Assembly: GCA_937901915.1 (NCBI GenBank)
Contig: CALGUD010000030.1
Coordinates: 1 to 64,000, forward strand
Source: an uncultured Flavobacteriaceae bacterium
GTDB lineage: Bacteria > Bacteroidota > Bacteroidia > Flavobacteriales > Flavobacteriaceae
DNA length: 64,000 nucleotides
Direction of reading: 5' to 3'
Made by a program: the position numbers and the translations under genes. Each line of letters begins with the position of its first letter. Within the stretch, counting starts at the first letter, position 1. The notes beneath the pieces are model-generated. The model saw only the letters and a program-made list of their open reading frames with translations. It was not told where the DNA came from and searched no databases. Below, in pieces: positions 53,764 to 63,248 of the stretch.

Positions 53764-54431
53764 GTCTTTCTTATCTTACTGATTATACTTAACACGTCCT
53801 TTACATTCTTTTCAAGAAGTTTATAGTCTTTATTTTTAATAATATCGTTTGTTATTAGTTTAGATCCCATACCCACACATGTAGCTCCGGCTCCAAACCA
53901 GCCTTTTAGATTTTCTTCTGAAGTATCAACCCCACCCGTAGGCATAATTTTAGTCCATGGTTGCGGTGCTTTGGCCGATTTAATAAAATTAGGCCCATAA
54001 ACTTCTCCGGGGAACAATTTCACCACTTCACATCCCATTTCTTCTGCCTTTGTAATTTCAGTTAACGAGCCACAACCCGGGGACCAAAGTACTTTTTTCC
54101 GGTTACAAACTATGGCTATATCTTCTCGAAAAACCGGTGTAACTACAAAACTTGCCCCAATGTTCATATAGTGGGAAGCAGTTGCAGCATCAGTTACCGA
54201 ACCAACCCCCAATATCATATCGGGGCATTCTTTAGCACAATACTTACTTAATTCATTAAAAACCTCATGGGCAAAAAGTCCGCGGTGTGTAAATTCCAAT
54301 AATCTTGCCCCACCATCATAACAGGCTTTTACCACTTTTTTAGCTATATCCGGATCCTGGTGATAAAAAAGAGGCACTAAACCGGTTTCCTCCATTTTTA
54401 GTACTACATCTATTCTTGAAAATCTACTCAT
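53760..54431 (-). CDS. eda: KDPG (2-dehydro-3-deoxy-phosphogluconate) aldolase
   Basis: 223 residues. Class I aldolase that splits KDPG to pyruvate and glyceraldehyde-3-phosphate. Schiff-base lysine K138 in EVVKLFPGE, catalytic Glu47 in LLEFTHRG, phosphate site GVGSVTDAATA and IMPTGGVDTSEENLKGWFGAGATCVGMGS. Last step of glucuronate degradation after KDG kinase; overlaps the TRAP binding-protein gene by four bases and lies 85 bases after the Bax-inhibitor-1-like gene. Confidence 0.94.
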   Translation of the reverse strand: MSRFSRIDVVLKMEETGLVPLFYHQDPDIAKKVVKACYDGGARLLEFTHRGLFAHEVFNELSKYCAKECPDMILGVGSVTDAATASHYMNIGASFVVTPVFREDIAIVCNRKKVLWSPGCGSLTEITKAEEMGCEVVKLFPGEVYGPNFIKSAKAPQPWTKIMPTGGVDTSEENLKGWFGAGATCVGMGSKLITNDIIKNKDYKLLEKNVKDVLSIISKIRKT

Positions 54432-54516
54432 TGCTTACTATTTTTTTGGCCCTAGGGTCATTTTTAGTTTATTTAATTTAAAAATTTAATTAACATCTAC
54501 CCTTATCTTACAGTTT

Positions 54517-55224
54517 CTATTTCCTTCTTCCAAATAACCTCAACAGGTAAAGAAATAAGTTAATAAAATCCAGATAAAGGGTCAGTGCCCCCATAATTGC
54601 TTCTTTTTTATCTTCATCTGTACCTTCATTGCCAATGATATTCATTTCTTTAATTTTTTGAGTATCATAAGCTGTTAAAGCAACAAAAATTAAAATGCCG
54701 GCATATGTAGTAATCCAGTAAATAAGTTCACTAGCGAAAAATATATTCACTACCGATGCAATAATAAGTCCAATTAAAGCCATAAAAGCGAGGTTCCCAA
54801 TACTTGTTAAATCTTTTTTTGTATAGTAACCGTAAGCGCTCATAACTCCAAATGTTCCCGCTGTAATAAAAAATGTTGTGGCTATGGATTCACTTGTAAA
54901 AATTAAAAAAATCACAGAAAGGGTTAAGCCATTTAAAGCCGCATATGCCATAAAAATAAGAATAGCAACCTGTGCTGAAATTTTTTGAATTACAGATATT
55001 AAATAGGCCACGCACAAAAACTCTCCTATAAGAAGTCCGTAAAAAACCCATTTATTACTAAATACAGCTTCAATTACAGCAGGTGTAGATGCTGACCATA
55101 CGGCAACAAACCCTGTTAATGTAAGTGCCCCGAACATCCATGCATAAACTTTGGTAATAAAGTTAGCCTGTTCAATTTGAATTTCTCCTTCGGTATATTG
55201 ACGTTGAGGTTGTGGTATATTCAT
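54517..55224 (-). CDS. Bax inhibitor-1/YccA-family membrane protein
   Basis: 235 residues, seven membrane segments, with the family pattern FITKVYAWMFGALTLTGFVA near the N terminus and YAGILIFVALTAYDTQKIKEMN before the last segments; the tail (LYLDFINLFLYLLRLFGRRK) is the family signature. Related to calcium-leak channels of the TMBIM type. It sits between kdgK (19 bases) and eda inside an operon for hexuronates, without an obvious link to sugar metabolism. Confidence 0.93.
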   Translation of the reverse strand: MNIPQPQRQYTEGEIQIEQANFITKVYAWMFGALTLTGFVAVWSASTPAVIEAVFSNKWVFYGLLIGEFLCVAYLISVIQKISAQVAILIFMAYAALNGLTLSVIFLIFTSESIATTFFITAGTFGVMSAYGYYTKKDLTSIGNLAFMALIGLIIASVVNIFFASELIYWITTYAGILIFVALTAYDTQKIKEMNIIGNEGTDEDKKEAIMGALTLYLDFINLFLYLLRLFGRRK

Positions 55225-55243
55225 TATTATTAATTGAGGAAAG

Positions 55244-56284
55244 TTAACGCGCTACCCTTCCGGAAGCATCACCGCTCAGAAGTTTTTCAACCTCATCTAC
55301 TGTAACTAAATTAGCATCGCCATAAATAGTATGCTTTAAACATGAAGCAGCCACAGCAAAATTAAGCGCCTTTTGATCATCATCATAGGCATTCAACCCA
55401 TAAATAAGCCCTCCCATAAAACTGTCTCCTCCTCCAACACGATCTACAATATGTGTTATCTGATACGTCGGCGACTTATACATTTGTTTTCCATCATACA
55501 TAACACCTGCCCATGAATTGTGGGATGCGCTTATGGACCCTCTTAATGTAGTTATAACTTTTTTTGCACGTGGAAACTTAGCCATCATCTGCTTGCAAAC
55601 TGATAAAAATGCTTCGGCGGTAACATCATGGCCATGTTTAGTAACATCCAGTCCTTCGGGATGAATTCCGAAATGTTTTTCTGCATCTTCTTCATTACCG
55701 AGGATCACATCACAATATTCAACTAACTTTGTCATTATTTCTTCAGGCTCTTTACCATATTTCCATAATTTAGCCCTGTAATTAAGGTCTGTGGAAATGG
55801 TTAAACCTAATCTGCTTGCAGCTTCTACAGCTTCGAGGCAGGCATCGGCTGCTCCCTGGGAAATTGCAGGGGTGATCCCTGTCCAGTGAAACCAGTGTGC
55901 GTCTTTAAAAACCTCATCCCAGTTTATCATTCCTTTTTTTATTTCTGCTATTGCAGAGTGAGCCCTGTCATAAACCACTTTGCTCCCCCGGCTTACAGCA
56001 CCGGTTTCAAGGAAATAAATTCCCAGTCTGTCCCCACCATAAATTATATGTTCTGTGCCAACTCCCCTTTTACGCATTTCCATTAATGCACATTCGCCAA
56101 TATCATTTTTAGGAAGCCTGGTTACAAACTCAACCGGTAATCCGTAATTAGCCAATGACACAGCTACGTTAGATTCGCCACCACCGTAAATTACATCAAA
56201 TTCCGATGCCTGGGAAAATCTTAAATTATTCTTTGGCGCCAGACGTAGCATTATTTCTCCAAAGGTTACAATCTTCTTTTTCAC
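55244..56284 (-). CDS. kdgK: 2-dehydro-3-deoxygluconate (KDG) kinase
   Basis: 346 residues, PfkB/ribokinase family. Patterns: GEIMLRLAPKNNLRF, IYGGGESNVAVSLANYGLPV, STDLNYRAKLWKYGKEPEE and the catalytic IVDRVGGGDSFMGGLIYG, where GGGD replaces the more usual GAGD, a common natural variant in this subgroup. Phosphorylates KDG before cleavage by eda in the same operon. Located 19 bases after uxaC. Confidence 0.92.
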   Translation of the reverse strand: MKKKIVTFGEIMLRLAPKNNLRFSQASEFDVIYGGGESNVAVSLANYGLPVEFVTRLPKNDIGECALMEMRKRGVGTEHIIYGGDRLGIYFLETGAVSRGSKVVYDRAHSAIAEIKKGMINWDEVFKDAHWFHWTGITPAISQGAADACLEAVEAASRLGLTISTDLNYRAKLWKYGKEPEEIMTKLVEYCDVILGNEEDAEKHFGIHPEGLDVTKHGHDVTAEAFLSVCKQMMAKFPRAKKVITTLRGSISASHNSWAGVMYDGKQMYKSPTYQITHIVDRVGGGDSFMGGLIYGLNAYDDDQKALNFAVAASCLKHTIYGDANLVTVDEVEKLLSGDASGRVAR

Positions 56285-56303
56285 TTATATATTATATTTA
56301 AAT

Positions 56304-57737
56304 TTAAACCACTTTATTTGTTTTGCCGCGAAGTACAGAAGGAAAGTCAAAATATTCCCTGGCATTATTGTAGCAAATATCCTGAACAATCTTCCCAAGC
56401 CACTTTACATCATTTGGTAATTCACCATTTTGTACATCATTCCCTAATATATTACATAATATCCTCCGGAAGTATTCATGTCTCGGAAAAGATAAGAAGC
56501 TACGGCTGTCCGTGAGCATTCCCACAAAACAACTCAATAAGCCCATATTGGAAAGCGCATCAATTTGTCTGGTCATACCATCTTTTTGATCCAGAAACCA
56601 CCAGGCGGCCCCAAACTGTACTTTACCTTTAATTCCTTCATCGTTAAAATTTCCTGCCATGGTGGCAAATACTTCATTGTCTGAAGGGTTTAAATTGTAT
56701 AAAATTGTTTTAGGAAGGCTATTTTCGTTATTCAGTTTATTTAGAAAACTACCCAAAGCCACTGCATGAGAATAATCGCCTATACTATCCACTCCGGCAT
56801 CTGCTCCAATCTTTATCAATAATGATTTATTTACATTTCTTATAGCCCCAAGGTGCATTTGCATTGTCCATCCCTTGTGTGCATACATTTTACCAAGATG
56901 ATGTAATATGGCAGATTTGTAAAGCAACGCTTCTTTTTCTGATATTTTTTCTTTGTTTAATTTCTTTTTAAAAATAGTATTGGCTTGTTCTGTAGTAAAC
57001 TCTTCTGCATAGACAAAAGATAATCCGTGGTCAGATAATCTGCAACCGTTTGCATGAAAATAATCGCCCCGGTTGTTTACGGCATCAAGAAGCAGTTCAA
57101 AAGAAGTGATGCTGATCGAAGTGATTTCTGATAACTTTTCAATATAATTTACAAAGCCTTCTTTGTCTATTTCAATAATATTGTCTGGCCTGAAAGTTGG
57201 TAAAATTTGTACTTCGTACCCATCTTCCCGGCATTTTTTATGATGAGAAAGGGAATCTATAGGGTCATCAGTAGTACAAATGACTTTAACATTCATTTTC
57301 TTAACCAGGTTCCTTGCCGAAAACTCAGGAGTTACGATTAATTCATTACAGTGCTCATATATTTTGTTTGCACTGTCCGGAGTTAAAAGTTCCGTGACAT
57401 TAAAATACCTTTTTAGCTCCAGATGACTCCAGTGATACAGAGGATTTCTCAGGGTATAGGGCACAGTATGTGCCCATTTACGGAACTTTTCAACATCGGA
57501 GGCATTACCGCTTATGAATTCTTCCTTAATTCCCAGTGCCCGCATTCCACGCCATTTGTAATGGTCTCCTTTAATCCATAGCTCTGTAAGGTTTTTAAAC
57601 TGCCTATCATTCGCTATTTCATCCGGAGGTAAATGACAATGATAATCAATAATAGGCATATCTTTAGCATAGTCGTGATATAACTCCTGTGCAAGCTTGG
57701 TATTGAGTAAAAAGTTGTCATTAATAAAATTTTCCAT
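56304..57737 (-). CDS. uxaC: Glucuronate isomerase
   Basis: 477 residues, amidohydrolase superfamily. Converts D-glucuronate to D-fructuronate (or galacturonate to tagaturonate). The metal motif IIDYHCHLPPDEIAND is at the N terminus; other family patterns are TDDPIDSLSHH, LGKMYAHKGWTMQMHLGA, GSFLNKLN and GMLTDSRSFLSFPRHEYFRR. Length is typical. Between the GH3 gene (6 bases) and kdgK (19 bases) in the operon, so glucuronate released by GH67 is the probable substrate. Confidence 0.95.
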   Translation of the reverse strand: MENFINDNFLLNTKLAQELYHDYAKDMPIIDYHCHLPPDEIANDRQFKNLTELWIKGDHYKWRGMRALGIKEEFISGNASDVEKFRKWAHTVPYTLRNPLYHWSHLELKRYFNVTELLTPDSANKIYEHCNELIVTPEFSARNLVKKMNVKVICTTDDPIDSLSHHKKCREDGYEVQILPTFRPDNIIEIDKEGFVNYIEKLSEITSISITSFELLLDAVNNRGDYFHANGCRLSDHGLSFVYAEEFTTEQANTIFKKKLNKEKISEKEALLYKSAILHHLGKMYAHKGWTMQMHLGAIRNVNKSLLIKIGADAGVDSIGDYSHAVALGSFLNKLNNENSLPKTILYNLNPSDNEVFATMAGNFNDEGIKGKVQFGAAWWFLDQKDGMTRQIDALSNMGLLSCFVGMLTDSRSFLSFPRHEYFRRILCNILGNDVQNGELPNDVKWLGKIVQDICYNNAREYFDFPSVLRGKTNKVV

Positions 57738-57743
57738 TCCTTA

Positions 57744-60020
57744 CTATTCTACATTGAATGACGAGGTTACTAATTCGGCAGCTCCTAATTCAATTGCTCT
57801 TTTTCCGGGGCTGGAGCCTCCAATATGAATTTTAAACTCTCCCGGCTCAAGCACTCTCTCCCCATCGTTATTAACAAGTTCCATCATTTTTGATGTTATC
57901 TCGAAAGATACCTCATTTGAAGCACCCGGCTCCAGAGATATTCTTTTAATACCATATAATTGTGAAATAGGCACATCCACTGATGCTTCAACATCCGAAA
58001 TATAAAGCTGAACAACTTCATCAGATTTTACCTCTCCGCTATTGGTAACAGTTACAGAAACAGTTACATTGTCACCTTTTTTAACCTTAGTAGCAGAAAT
58101 TTTCGGTTCTGCATATGTAAATTTAGTATAGCTCAATCCATACCCGAATGGATAAAGCGGTTCTTGCTCCATGTACTTATATGTACGACCTTTCATTGTG
58201 TAATCTTCGTACGGTGGTAACTGATCGAGGGATTTAGGAAAGGTAATTGGTAAACGCCCTGAAGGTGAAATTTTACCAAATACGATATCTGCCACTGCAG
58301 TACCTCCTTCTTCACCCGGGTACCATACCAGCAATACGGCATCGGCCAGTTCGTGAATCTCAGCCAGGTTCATTGGGCTACCTCCTGTAATTACTGCTAT
58401 TATAGGCCTTTCTCCGGCAGCATTTCTCAATTTTTTCAGATATTCTATTTGATGTGCCGGTAAATTATAATCTAACCGGTCTCCTGCTGTTGCAGATGCT
58501 AATGATTCCCCTTCTTCACCTTCAATTAAACTGGAAATACCTAAAACTGCAATAGTAGCATCGCTATTTCCCGCTTGTCCGCTAGCCCAGTCTTGTGGAT
58601 TTACGGCAGGTGCGGCCAGCATTGCCCCTATTCTGTATTGCAACTGGCTAGCCGGATCAACGGCTTCTGCTATACCTTCCAGAATAGTTACCATATTAGG
58701 ATTAACACCATAATAATTTCCTAAAAGAATATCAACGTTAGCTGCGTTAGGCCCTGTTATAAAATATTTTGAAAGGTCATTTTTTAGTGGTAATATGCCA
58801 TTATTTTTAAGCATCACAATGCCCTTTTGCGCTACTTCTTTAGATATTTCCCTGTGTTTGTCACTATTTATAACATCTACTGAAATATCATTGTATGGAT
58901 TATCCCCTTTTCTATCAAACAAACCAAGTTTAAAACGTGTGCGAAGTAAAATTGCGAGTTGTTCGTCAATCTCTTTCTCGGTAATAAGCCCTTCTTTAAC
59001 AGCATCTATCAAACCGGGATTATAAACACTTCCACAATTCAGGCTCACACCAGACTTCACTCCCAGTGCTGCTGCTTCGGCCTGTGTTTTAACAACTCCG
59101 TGTCCGGCAGGGTCTCCATCTTTAGGATTGTAGAAATCTACAAGAGCCCAGCAATCACTCAATACATGACCATCAAACTTCCATTCATTCAATAATACAT
59201 CATTAATCAAATATTTATTTGCACAACAAGGTTCTCCATTTGTACTATTATAAGCACACATTACAGCCTCTACATCTGCTTCTTTCACCAATGCTTCAAA
59301 AGCTGGTAAATATGTTTCCCACATATCCTTTTTTGTAGAGATAGCATCAAATTCATGTCTTAATTTTTCAGGACCACTGTGAACTGCATAATGTTTGGCA
59401 CATGCAGCAGTTTTTAAATAATCAGGATTATCACCCTGTAATCCTTTTACAAATGCAACACCAATTCTTGATGTTAAATATGGGTCTTCACCATAGGTTT
59501 CCTGACCCCTTCCCCATCTTGGGTCCCTGAAGATGTTAATATTTGGAGTCCAGAAAGTTAATCCTCCGTACTGCATATGGTATCCTTTAGCTGCTGCTGC
59601 ATTATGCATCGCTCTCGCTTCATCAGATATAGCAGTAGAAACCCTTAAAGCCAATTCCTCATCAAAGGTGGCGCCAAGGCCTATTGCCTGTGGAAAAACG
59701 GTTGCAATACCGGACCGTCCTACTCCGTGTAAGGCTTCATTCCAATAGCTGTAAGGGGGAATTCCTAATCTTTCAATTGCCGATGTATTGTGCATCATCT
59801 GGTCGGCCTTTTCTTCTAAAGTTAAACGGCCTATTAAATCCTGAACCCGCTCTTCTATAGATAAGGAGGTATCTGAAAAACCAAGTGTATCGGCAACGCT
59901 GCTTTCTTTCTGCTTGGGAATTTCCGTTTTATTTTCCGGATCTGAAGATGTCTTTTTATCGCATGAGACAAAAATTCCCAATAAGATTATCGAGAAAAGT
60001 AGTTTAAAATTATGTTTCAT
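57744..60020 (-). CDS. GH3 beta-glycosidase, probably xylan beta-1,4-xylosidase
   Basis: 758 residues with a lipoprotein signal (GIFVSCDKK, Cys20). Catalytic (beta/alpha)8 domain with ERLGIPPYSYWNEALHGVGR, FWTPNINIFRDPRWGRGQETYGEDP, CAKHYAVHSGPE and the nucleophile D289 in VLSDCWALVDF; the second domain contains GITGGSP-like and SLIEGEEGES segments (acid/base region); a fibronectin-III-like C-terminal domain follows. The SDC motif instead of SDW is usual in beta-xylosidase branches of GH3. First gene of the minus-strand hexuronate operon, divergent from GH67, which supports action on xylo-oligosaccharides in the periplasm or at the surface. Confidence 0.9.
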   Translation of the reverse strand: MKHNFKLLFSIILLGIFVSCDKKTSSDPENKTEIPKQKESSVADTLGFSDTSLSIEERVQDLIGRLTLEEKADQMMHNTSAIERLGIPPYSYWNEALHGVGRSGIATVFPQAIGLGATFDEELALRVSTAISDEARAMHNAAAAKGYHMQYGGLTFWTPNINIFRDPRWGRGQETYGEDPYLTSRIGVAFVKGLQGDNPDYLKTAACAKHYAVHSGPEKLRHEFDAISTKKDMWETYLPAFEALVKEADVEAVMCAYNSTNGEPCCANKYLINDVLLNEWKFDGHVLSDCWALVDFYNPKDGDPAGHGVVKTQAEAAALGVKSGVSLNCGSVYNPGLIDAVKEGLITEKEIDEQLAILLRTRFKLGLFDRKGDNPYNDISVDVINSDKHREISKEVAQKGIVMLKNNGILPLKNDLSKYFITGPNAANVDILLGNYYGVNPNMVTILEGIAEAVDPASQLQYRIGAMLAAPAVNPQDWASGQAGNSDATIAVLGISSLIEGEEGESLASATAGDRLDYNLPAHQIEYLKKLRNAAGERPIIAVITGGSPMNLAEIHELADAVLLVWYPGEEGGTAVADIVFGKISPSGRLPITFPKSLDQLPPYEDYTMKGRTYKYMEQEPLYPFGYGLSYTKFTYAEPKISATKVKKGDNVTVSVTVTNSGEVKSDEVVQLYISDVEASVDVPISQLYGIKRISLEPGASNEVSFEITSKMMELVNNDGERVLEPGEFKIHIGGSSPGKRAIELGAAELVTSSFNVE

Positions 60021-60161
60021 TTTGGTATAAATTGGTTAGTTAATTATACTATAAAAATGTTATGATTTTATTTCAAAATCCTGCTAAAGATAAAAAAGTT
60101 CTGAAAACATTTAAAAATAAAAGGTTATGGGAGGCAAAATAAGAATAAAAAAACGTTTTAC

Positions 60162-60173
60162 GCAATCGATTGC
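60162..60173. promoter_or_regulatory. LacI-type palindrome between GH3 and GH67 genes
   Basis: GCAATCGATTGC is a perfect 12-bp palindrome in the 230-base divergent region, 142 bases from the GH3 start and 78 from the GH67 start. It resembles LacI-family operators with central CG and differs in sequence from the one at xylB. Confidence 0.6.
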
Positions 60174-60250
60174 ATGAATATTTGTCAATCTATTTTTTTT
60201 TTACTTAAATTTACCCTTTGATCTATAATTTAAAAAATACTACAACCTAA

Positions 60251-62422
60251 ATGGACCTATTTATAAAAAAATTCTTCGTTTCTTCCTTATTCTTATTATT
60301 AATTTTCCAGAATCACACTAAAGCCAATGATGGATATAACTTGTGGTTGCAATATAATAAAGTTGAAAATGCGGAATTATTGAAACACTACCAGGCTCAT
60401 ATAAAGGGTTTGTATGTTTCGGGTGACTCTGAAACAATAAGAGCAGTAAAAAATGAATTAAATACAGCACTTCCAAACCTCTTAGGCAGTAAAATTCCAT
60501 ACGTAAACAGTACCGAAGGTGAGAATTTAATCATTTTGGCCTCAAAGGATAACCTGGACCGGGAAATTTCCAAATTTCTTAATAGCGAATTTGACAAGAT
60601 CAATGATGAGGGCTTTATTATTAAAAAGATAAACCTTAAAAAGAAAAATTATATTGTTATAACAGGGAAAACCGATATCGGGGTGTTATATGGTGTTTTT
60701 AATTTCTTAAGAGTATTACAAACAAACAAATCCCTCGATAACTTATCCATTACAGATTCACCAAAGCTACAACACCGCGTTTTAAACCATTGGGATAACC
60801 TGGATGGTACTGTTGAGCGGGGCTATGCGGGATTTTCTATTTGGGATTGGCATAAACTACCCGATTATACAGACCAGAGATATATTGATTATGCGCGTGC
60901 GAATGCATCAGTAGGAATTAACGGCACTGCCCTGACCAATGTGAATGCAAATGCATTAATATTAACTCCATTATATCTCGAAAAGGTTGAGGCTCTGGCT
61001 GATATTTTTCGTCCTTACGGAATAAAAGTATACTTAACTGCCCGGTTTTCAGCACCCATTGAAATTGGAGGGTTAAAAACTGCCGATCCGTTAGATCCTG
61101 CAGTAAAGCAATGGTGGAAAGACAAAACGAAAGAAATATATAACAGGATTCCGGACTTCGGAGGATTTCTTGTAAAAGCAAACTCCGAAGGTCAACCCGG
61201 CCCGCAAAATTACGACAGGGATCATGTAGATGGCGCTAATATGCTGGCAGAAGCGGTAGAGCCTTTTAATGGAATTGTTATGTGGCGTGCCTTTGTTTAT
61301 TCGGAACATGACCCCACAGACAGAGCCAAACAAGCGTACAGTGAGTTTGTACCGTATGATGGACGTTTTAAGGACAATGTAATGGTACAAGTTAAAAACG
61401 GTGCTATCGATTTTCAACCCAGGGAACCTTTTCACCCCATGTTTGGTGCCATGCCGGAAACTCCTCTCATGATGGAGTTTCAAATTACACAGGAATATCT
61501 GGGTTTTAGTACCCACCTGGTTTTCCTGCCTAAATTATATGAAGAAGTGTTAGAAGCTGATACCTATGCAAAAGGAAAAGGATCTACGGTAGCCAAAGTA
61601 ATAGACGGGTCTTTACATAATAAAGAACTCACCGGAATGGCTGGGGTTGCGAACATTGGAACTGACCGCAACTGGACAGGTCATCACTTTTTACAAGCAA
61701 ACTGGTACGGGTATGGGCGTTTGGCCTGGGATCCCCATTTAGATTCAGAAACTATTGCCGAGGAATGGATACGTTCTACTTTTTCTAATGAACCGGACTT
61801 TATTGTTCCAATTAAAGAAATGCTTATAAAATCCAGGGAAACAGTGGTAAATTATATGACCCCTCTTGGAATACATCATATTATGGATACCGGACATCAT
61901 TATGGTCCGGGACCATGGGTAGCAGACCTGTCAAGGCCGGAATGGAACCCGGTGTATTATCACAAAGCCGATAGTCTTGGAATTGGTTTTAACAGAACCA
62001 AAACCGGAAGTAATGCTACTGCACAATACTTTCCTGAAGTTGCGGCAATGTATGATAATGTAAAGACCACGCCTGAAGTTGATTTATTATGGTTCCATCA
62101 TTTACCGTGGGATTATAAACTAAAAAACGGAAAAACATTGTGGGAGGGAATTGCACTTAAATATCAGCAAGGTGTTGATGAAGTAGAAGAAATGGTCTCC
62201 ACATGGGATAAAATGGAACAATATGTTGATAAACGCAGGTTTAATGAAGTGAAAATGTCATTAAACATTCAATTAAAGGAAGCCAAGTGGTGGCGTGATG
62301 CCTGCCTATTGTATTTTCAGCAATTTTCAAAAAAACCATTACCCAAAGAAGTAGAAAAACCAACCAAAACATTAGACTATTTTCAATCTTTAAAGTTTCC
62401 TTTTGCACCCGGAAGAGGATAA
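60251..62422 (+). CDS. GH67 alpha-glucuronidase
   Basis: 723 residues with a signal peptide (LFQNHTKA, cut about residue 25). Removes 4-O-methyl-glucuronic or glucuronic acid from the non-reducing end xylose of xylo-oligosaccharides. The N-terminal beta domain leads to the catalytic barrel: VLNHWDNLDGTVERGYAG, ANASVGINGTALTNVNANAL, FLVKANSEGQPGPQNY (contains a catalytic Glu), LMMEFQITQEYLGFSTHLV and DRNWTGHHFLQANWYG. C-terminal helical dimerisation region. Starts the plus-strand unit with the SDR and uxuA genes. Confidence 0.94.
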   Translation: MDLFIKKFFVSSLFLLLIFQNHTKANDGYNLWLQYNKVENAELLKHYQAHIKGLYVSGDSETIRAVKNELNTALPNLLGSKIPYVNSTEGENLIILASKDNLDREISKFLNSEFDKINDEGFIIKKINLKKKNYIVITGKTDIGVLYGVFNFLRVLQTNKSLDNLSITDSPKLQHRVLNHWDNLDGTVERGYAGFSIWDWHKLPDYTDQRYIDYARANASVGINGTALTNVNANALILTPLYLEKVEALADIFRPYGIKVYLTARFSAPIEIGGLKTADPLDPAVKQWWKDKTKEIYNRIPDFGGFLVKANSEGQPGPQNYDRDHVDGANMLAEAVEPFNGIVMWRAFVYSEHDPTDRAKQAYSEFVPYDGRFKDNVMVQVKNGAIDFQPREPFHPMFGAMPETPLMMEFQITQEYLGFSTHLVFLPKLYEEVLEADTYAKGKGSTVAKVIDGSLHNKELTGMAGVANIGTDRNWTGHHFLQANWYGYGRLAWDPHLDSETIAEEWIRSTFSNEPDFIVPIKEMLIKSRETVVNYMTPLGIHHIMDTGHHYGPGPWVADLSRPEWNPVYYHKADSLGIGFNRTKTGSNATAQYFPEVAAMYDNVKTTPEVDLLWFHHLPWDYKLKNGKTLWEGIALKYQQGVDEVEEMVSTWDKMEQYVDKRRFNEVKMSLNIQLKEAKWWRDACLLYFQQFSKKPLPKEVEKPTKTLDYFQSLKFPFAPGRG

Positions 62423-62494
62423 AATCATTCCGTTAAATTTATCTTCATTCAAGATTGAAGTAGAAAATGAATTATTAATAGAAAAAAGATTAGA

Positions 62495-63229
62495 ATGACT
62501 AAAAGAGCCATAGTTACAGGCGCAAATTCCGGTCTGGGATATGCTACAGCAAAGAAATTTTGCGATAATGGAATTAAAACATACATCATAGGAAGGACCA
62601 AAGAAAGGACTGAACAGGCCTGTACAGAGTTAGGCCCTAATGCTATTCCTATACTTTTTGACCTGAACGAACTGAAGGACATCCCTGCTCTAGTTGAAAA
62701 AATTGCAAAAGACGGACCCATTGATATTCTGGTAAATAATGCCGGTATTAATATGAAAAAAGAATTTCTTGATGTTACTGATGAAGAATTTCAATCTATT
62801 CTACATACAAATGTATTCAGCGTTTTTGCTATGAGCAGGGAAGTTGTAAAAATAATGAAAGAAAATAAGGGTGGCAGTATTGTAAACATAAGCTCTATGG
62901 CTTCGCAATATGGTATACCAAAAGTTATTGCATATTCTGCAAGTAAAGGCGCTATTGAAACCATGACCCGTGCTATGGCTGTTGAACTAGCCTCTTTTGG
63001 AATACGGGTTAATTGTGTGGCCCCGGGATTTATAAAAACAAAAATGTCTGCTAAGGCCCTAAACGATGATCCTGAAAGAAAAAACAAGGTCTTATCAAGA
63101 ACACCCATGGGTTACTTAGGTGATCCGTCAGATATAGCAGATGCTGTTTATTACTATGCCACAAATGAATCCCGTTATACAACAGGTACTGTCTTACCGG
63201 TTGACGGGGGTAATAGTATTGGTTTTTAA
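62495..63229 (+). CDS. Short-chain dehydrogenase, probable fructuronate reductase
   Basis: 244 residues, classical SDR. NAD(P)-binding GANSGLGYATA (10-16), NNAG at 81-84, catalytic S133/S134 (NISSMASQYG), Y147 and K151 (AYSASKGAIE). Gap of 72 bases after GH67 and 19 before uxuA. No classical UxuB-type mannitol dehydrogenase lies in the window, so this SDR probably reduces D-fructuronate to D-mannonate, completing the path between UxaC and UxuA. Family is certain; substrate inferred from context. Confidence 0.85.
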   Translation: MTKRAIVTGANSGLGYATAKKFCDNGIKTYIIGRTKERTEQACTELGPNAIPILFDLNELKDIPALVEKIAKDGPIDILVNNAGINMKKEFLDVTDEEFQSILHTNVFSVFAMSREVVKIMKENKGGSIVNISSMASQYGIPKVIAYSASKGAIETMTRAMAVELASFGIRVNCVAPGFIKTKMSAKALNDDPERKNKVLSRTPMGYLGDPSDIADAVYYYATNESRYTTGTVLPVDGGNSIGF

Positions 63230-63248
63230 TTTTAAAACAGAAAGAAGA

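Noticed and set aside
54450..54457. CCCTAGGG palindrome before eda
   Set aside because: An 8-bp palindrome is too short to separate from chance, and no partner site was seen.
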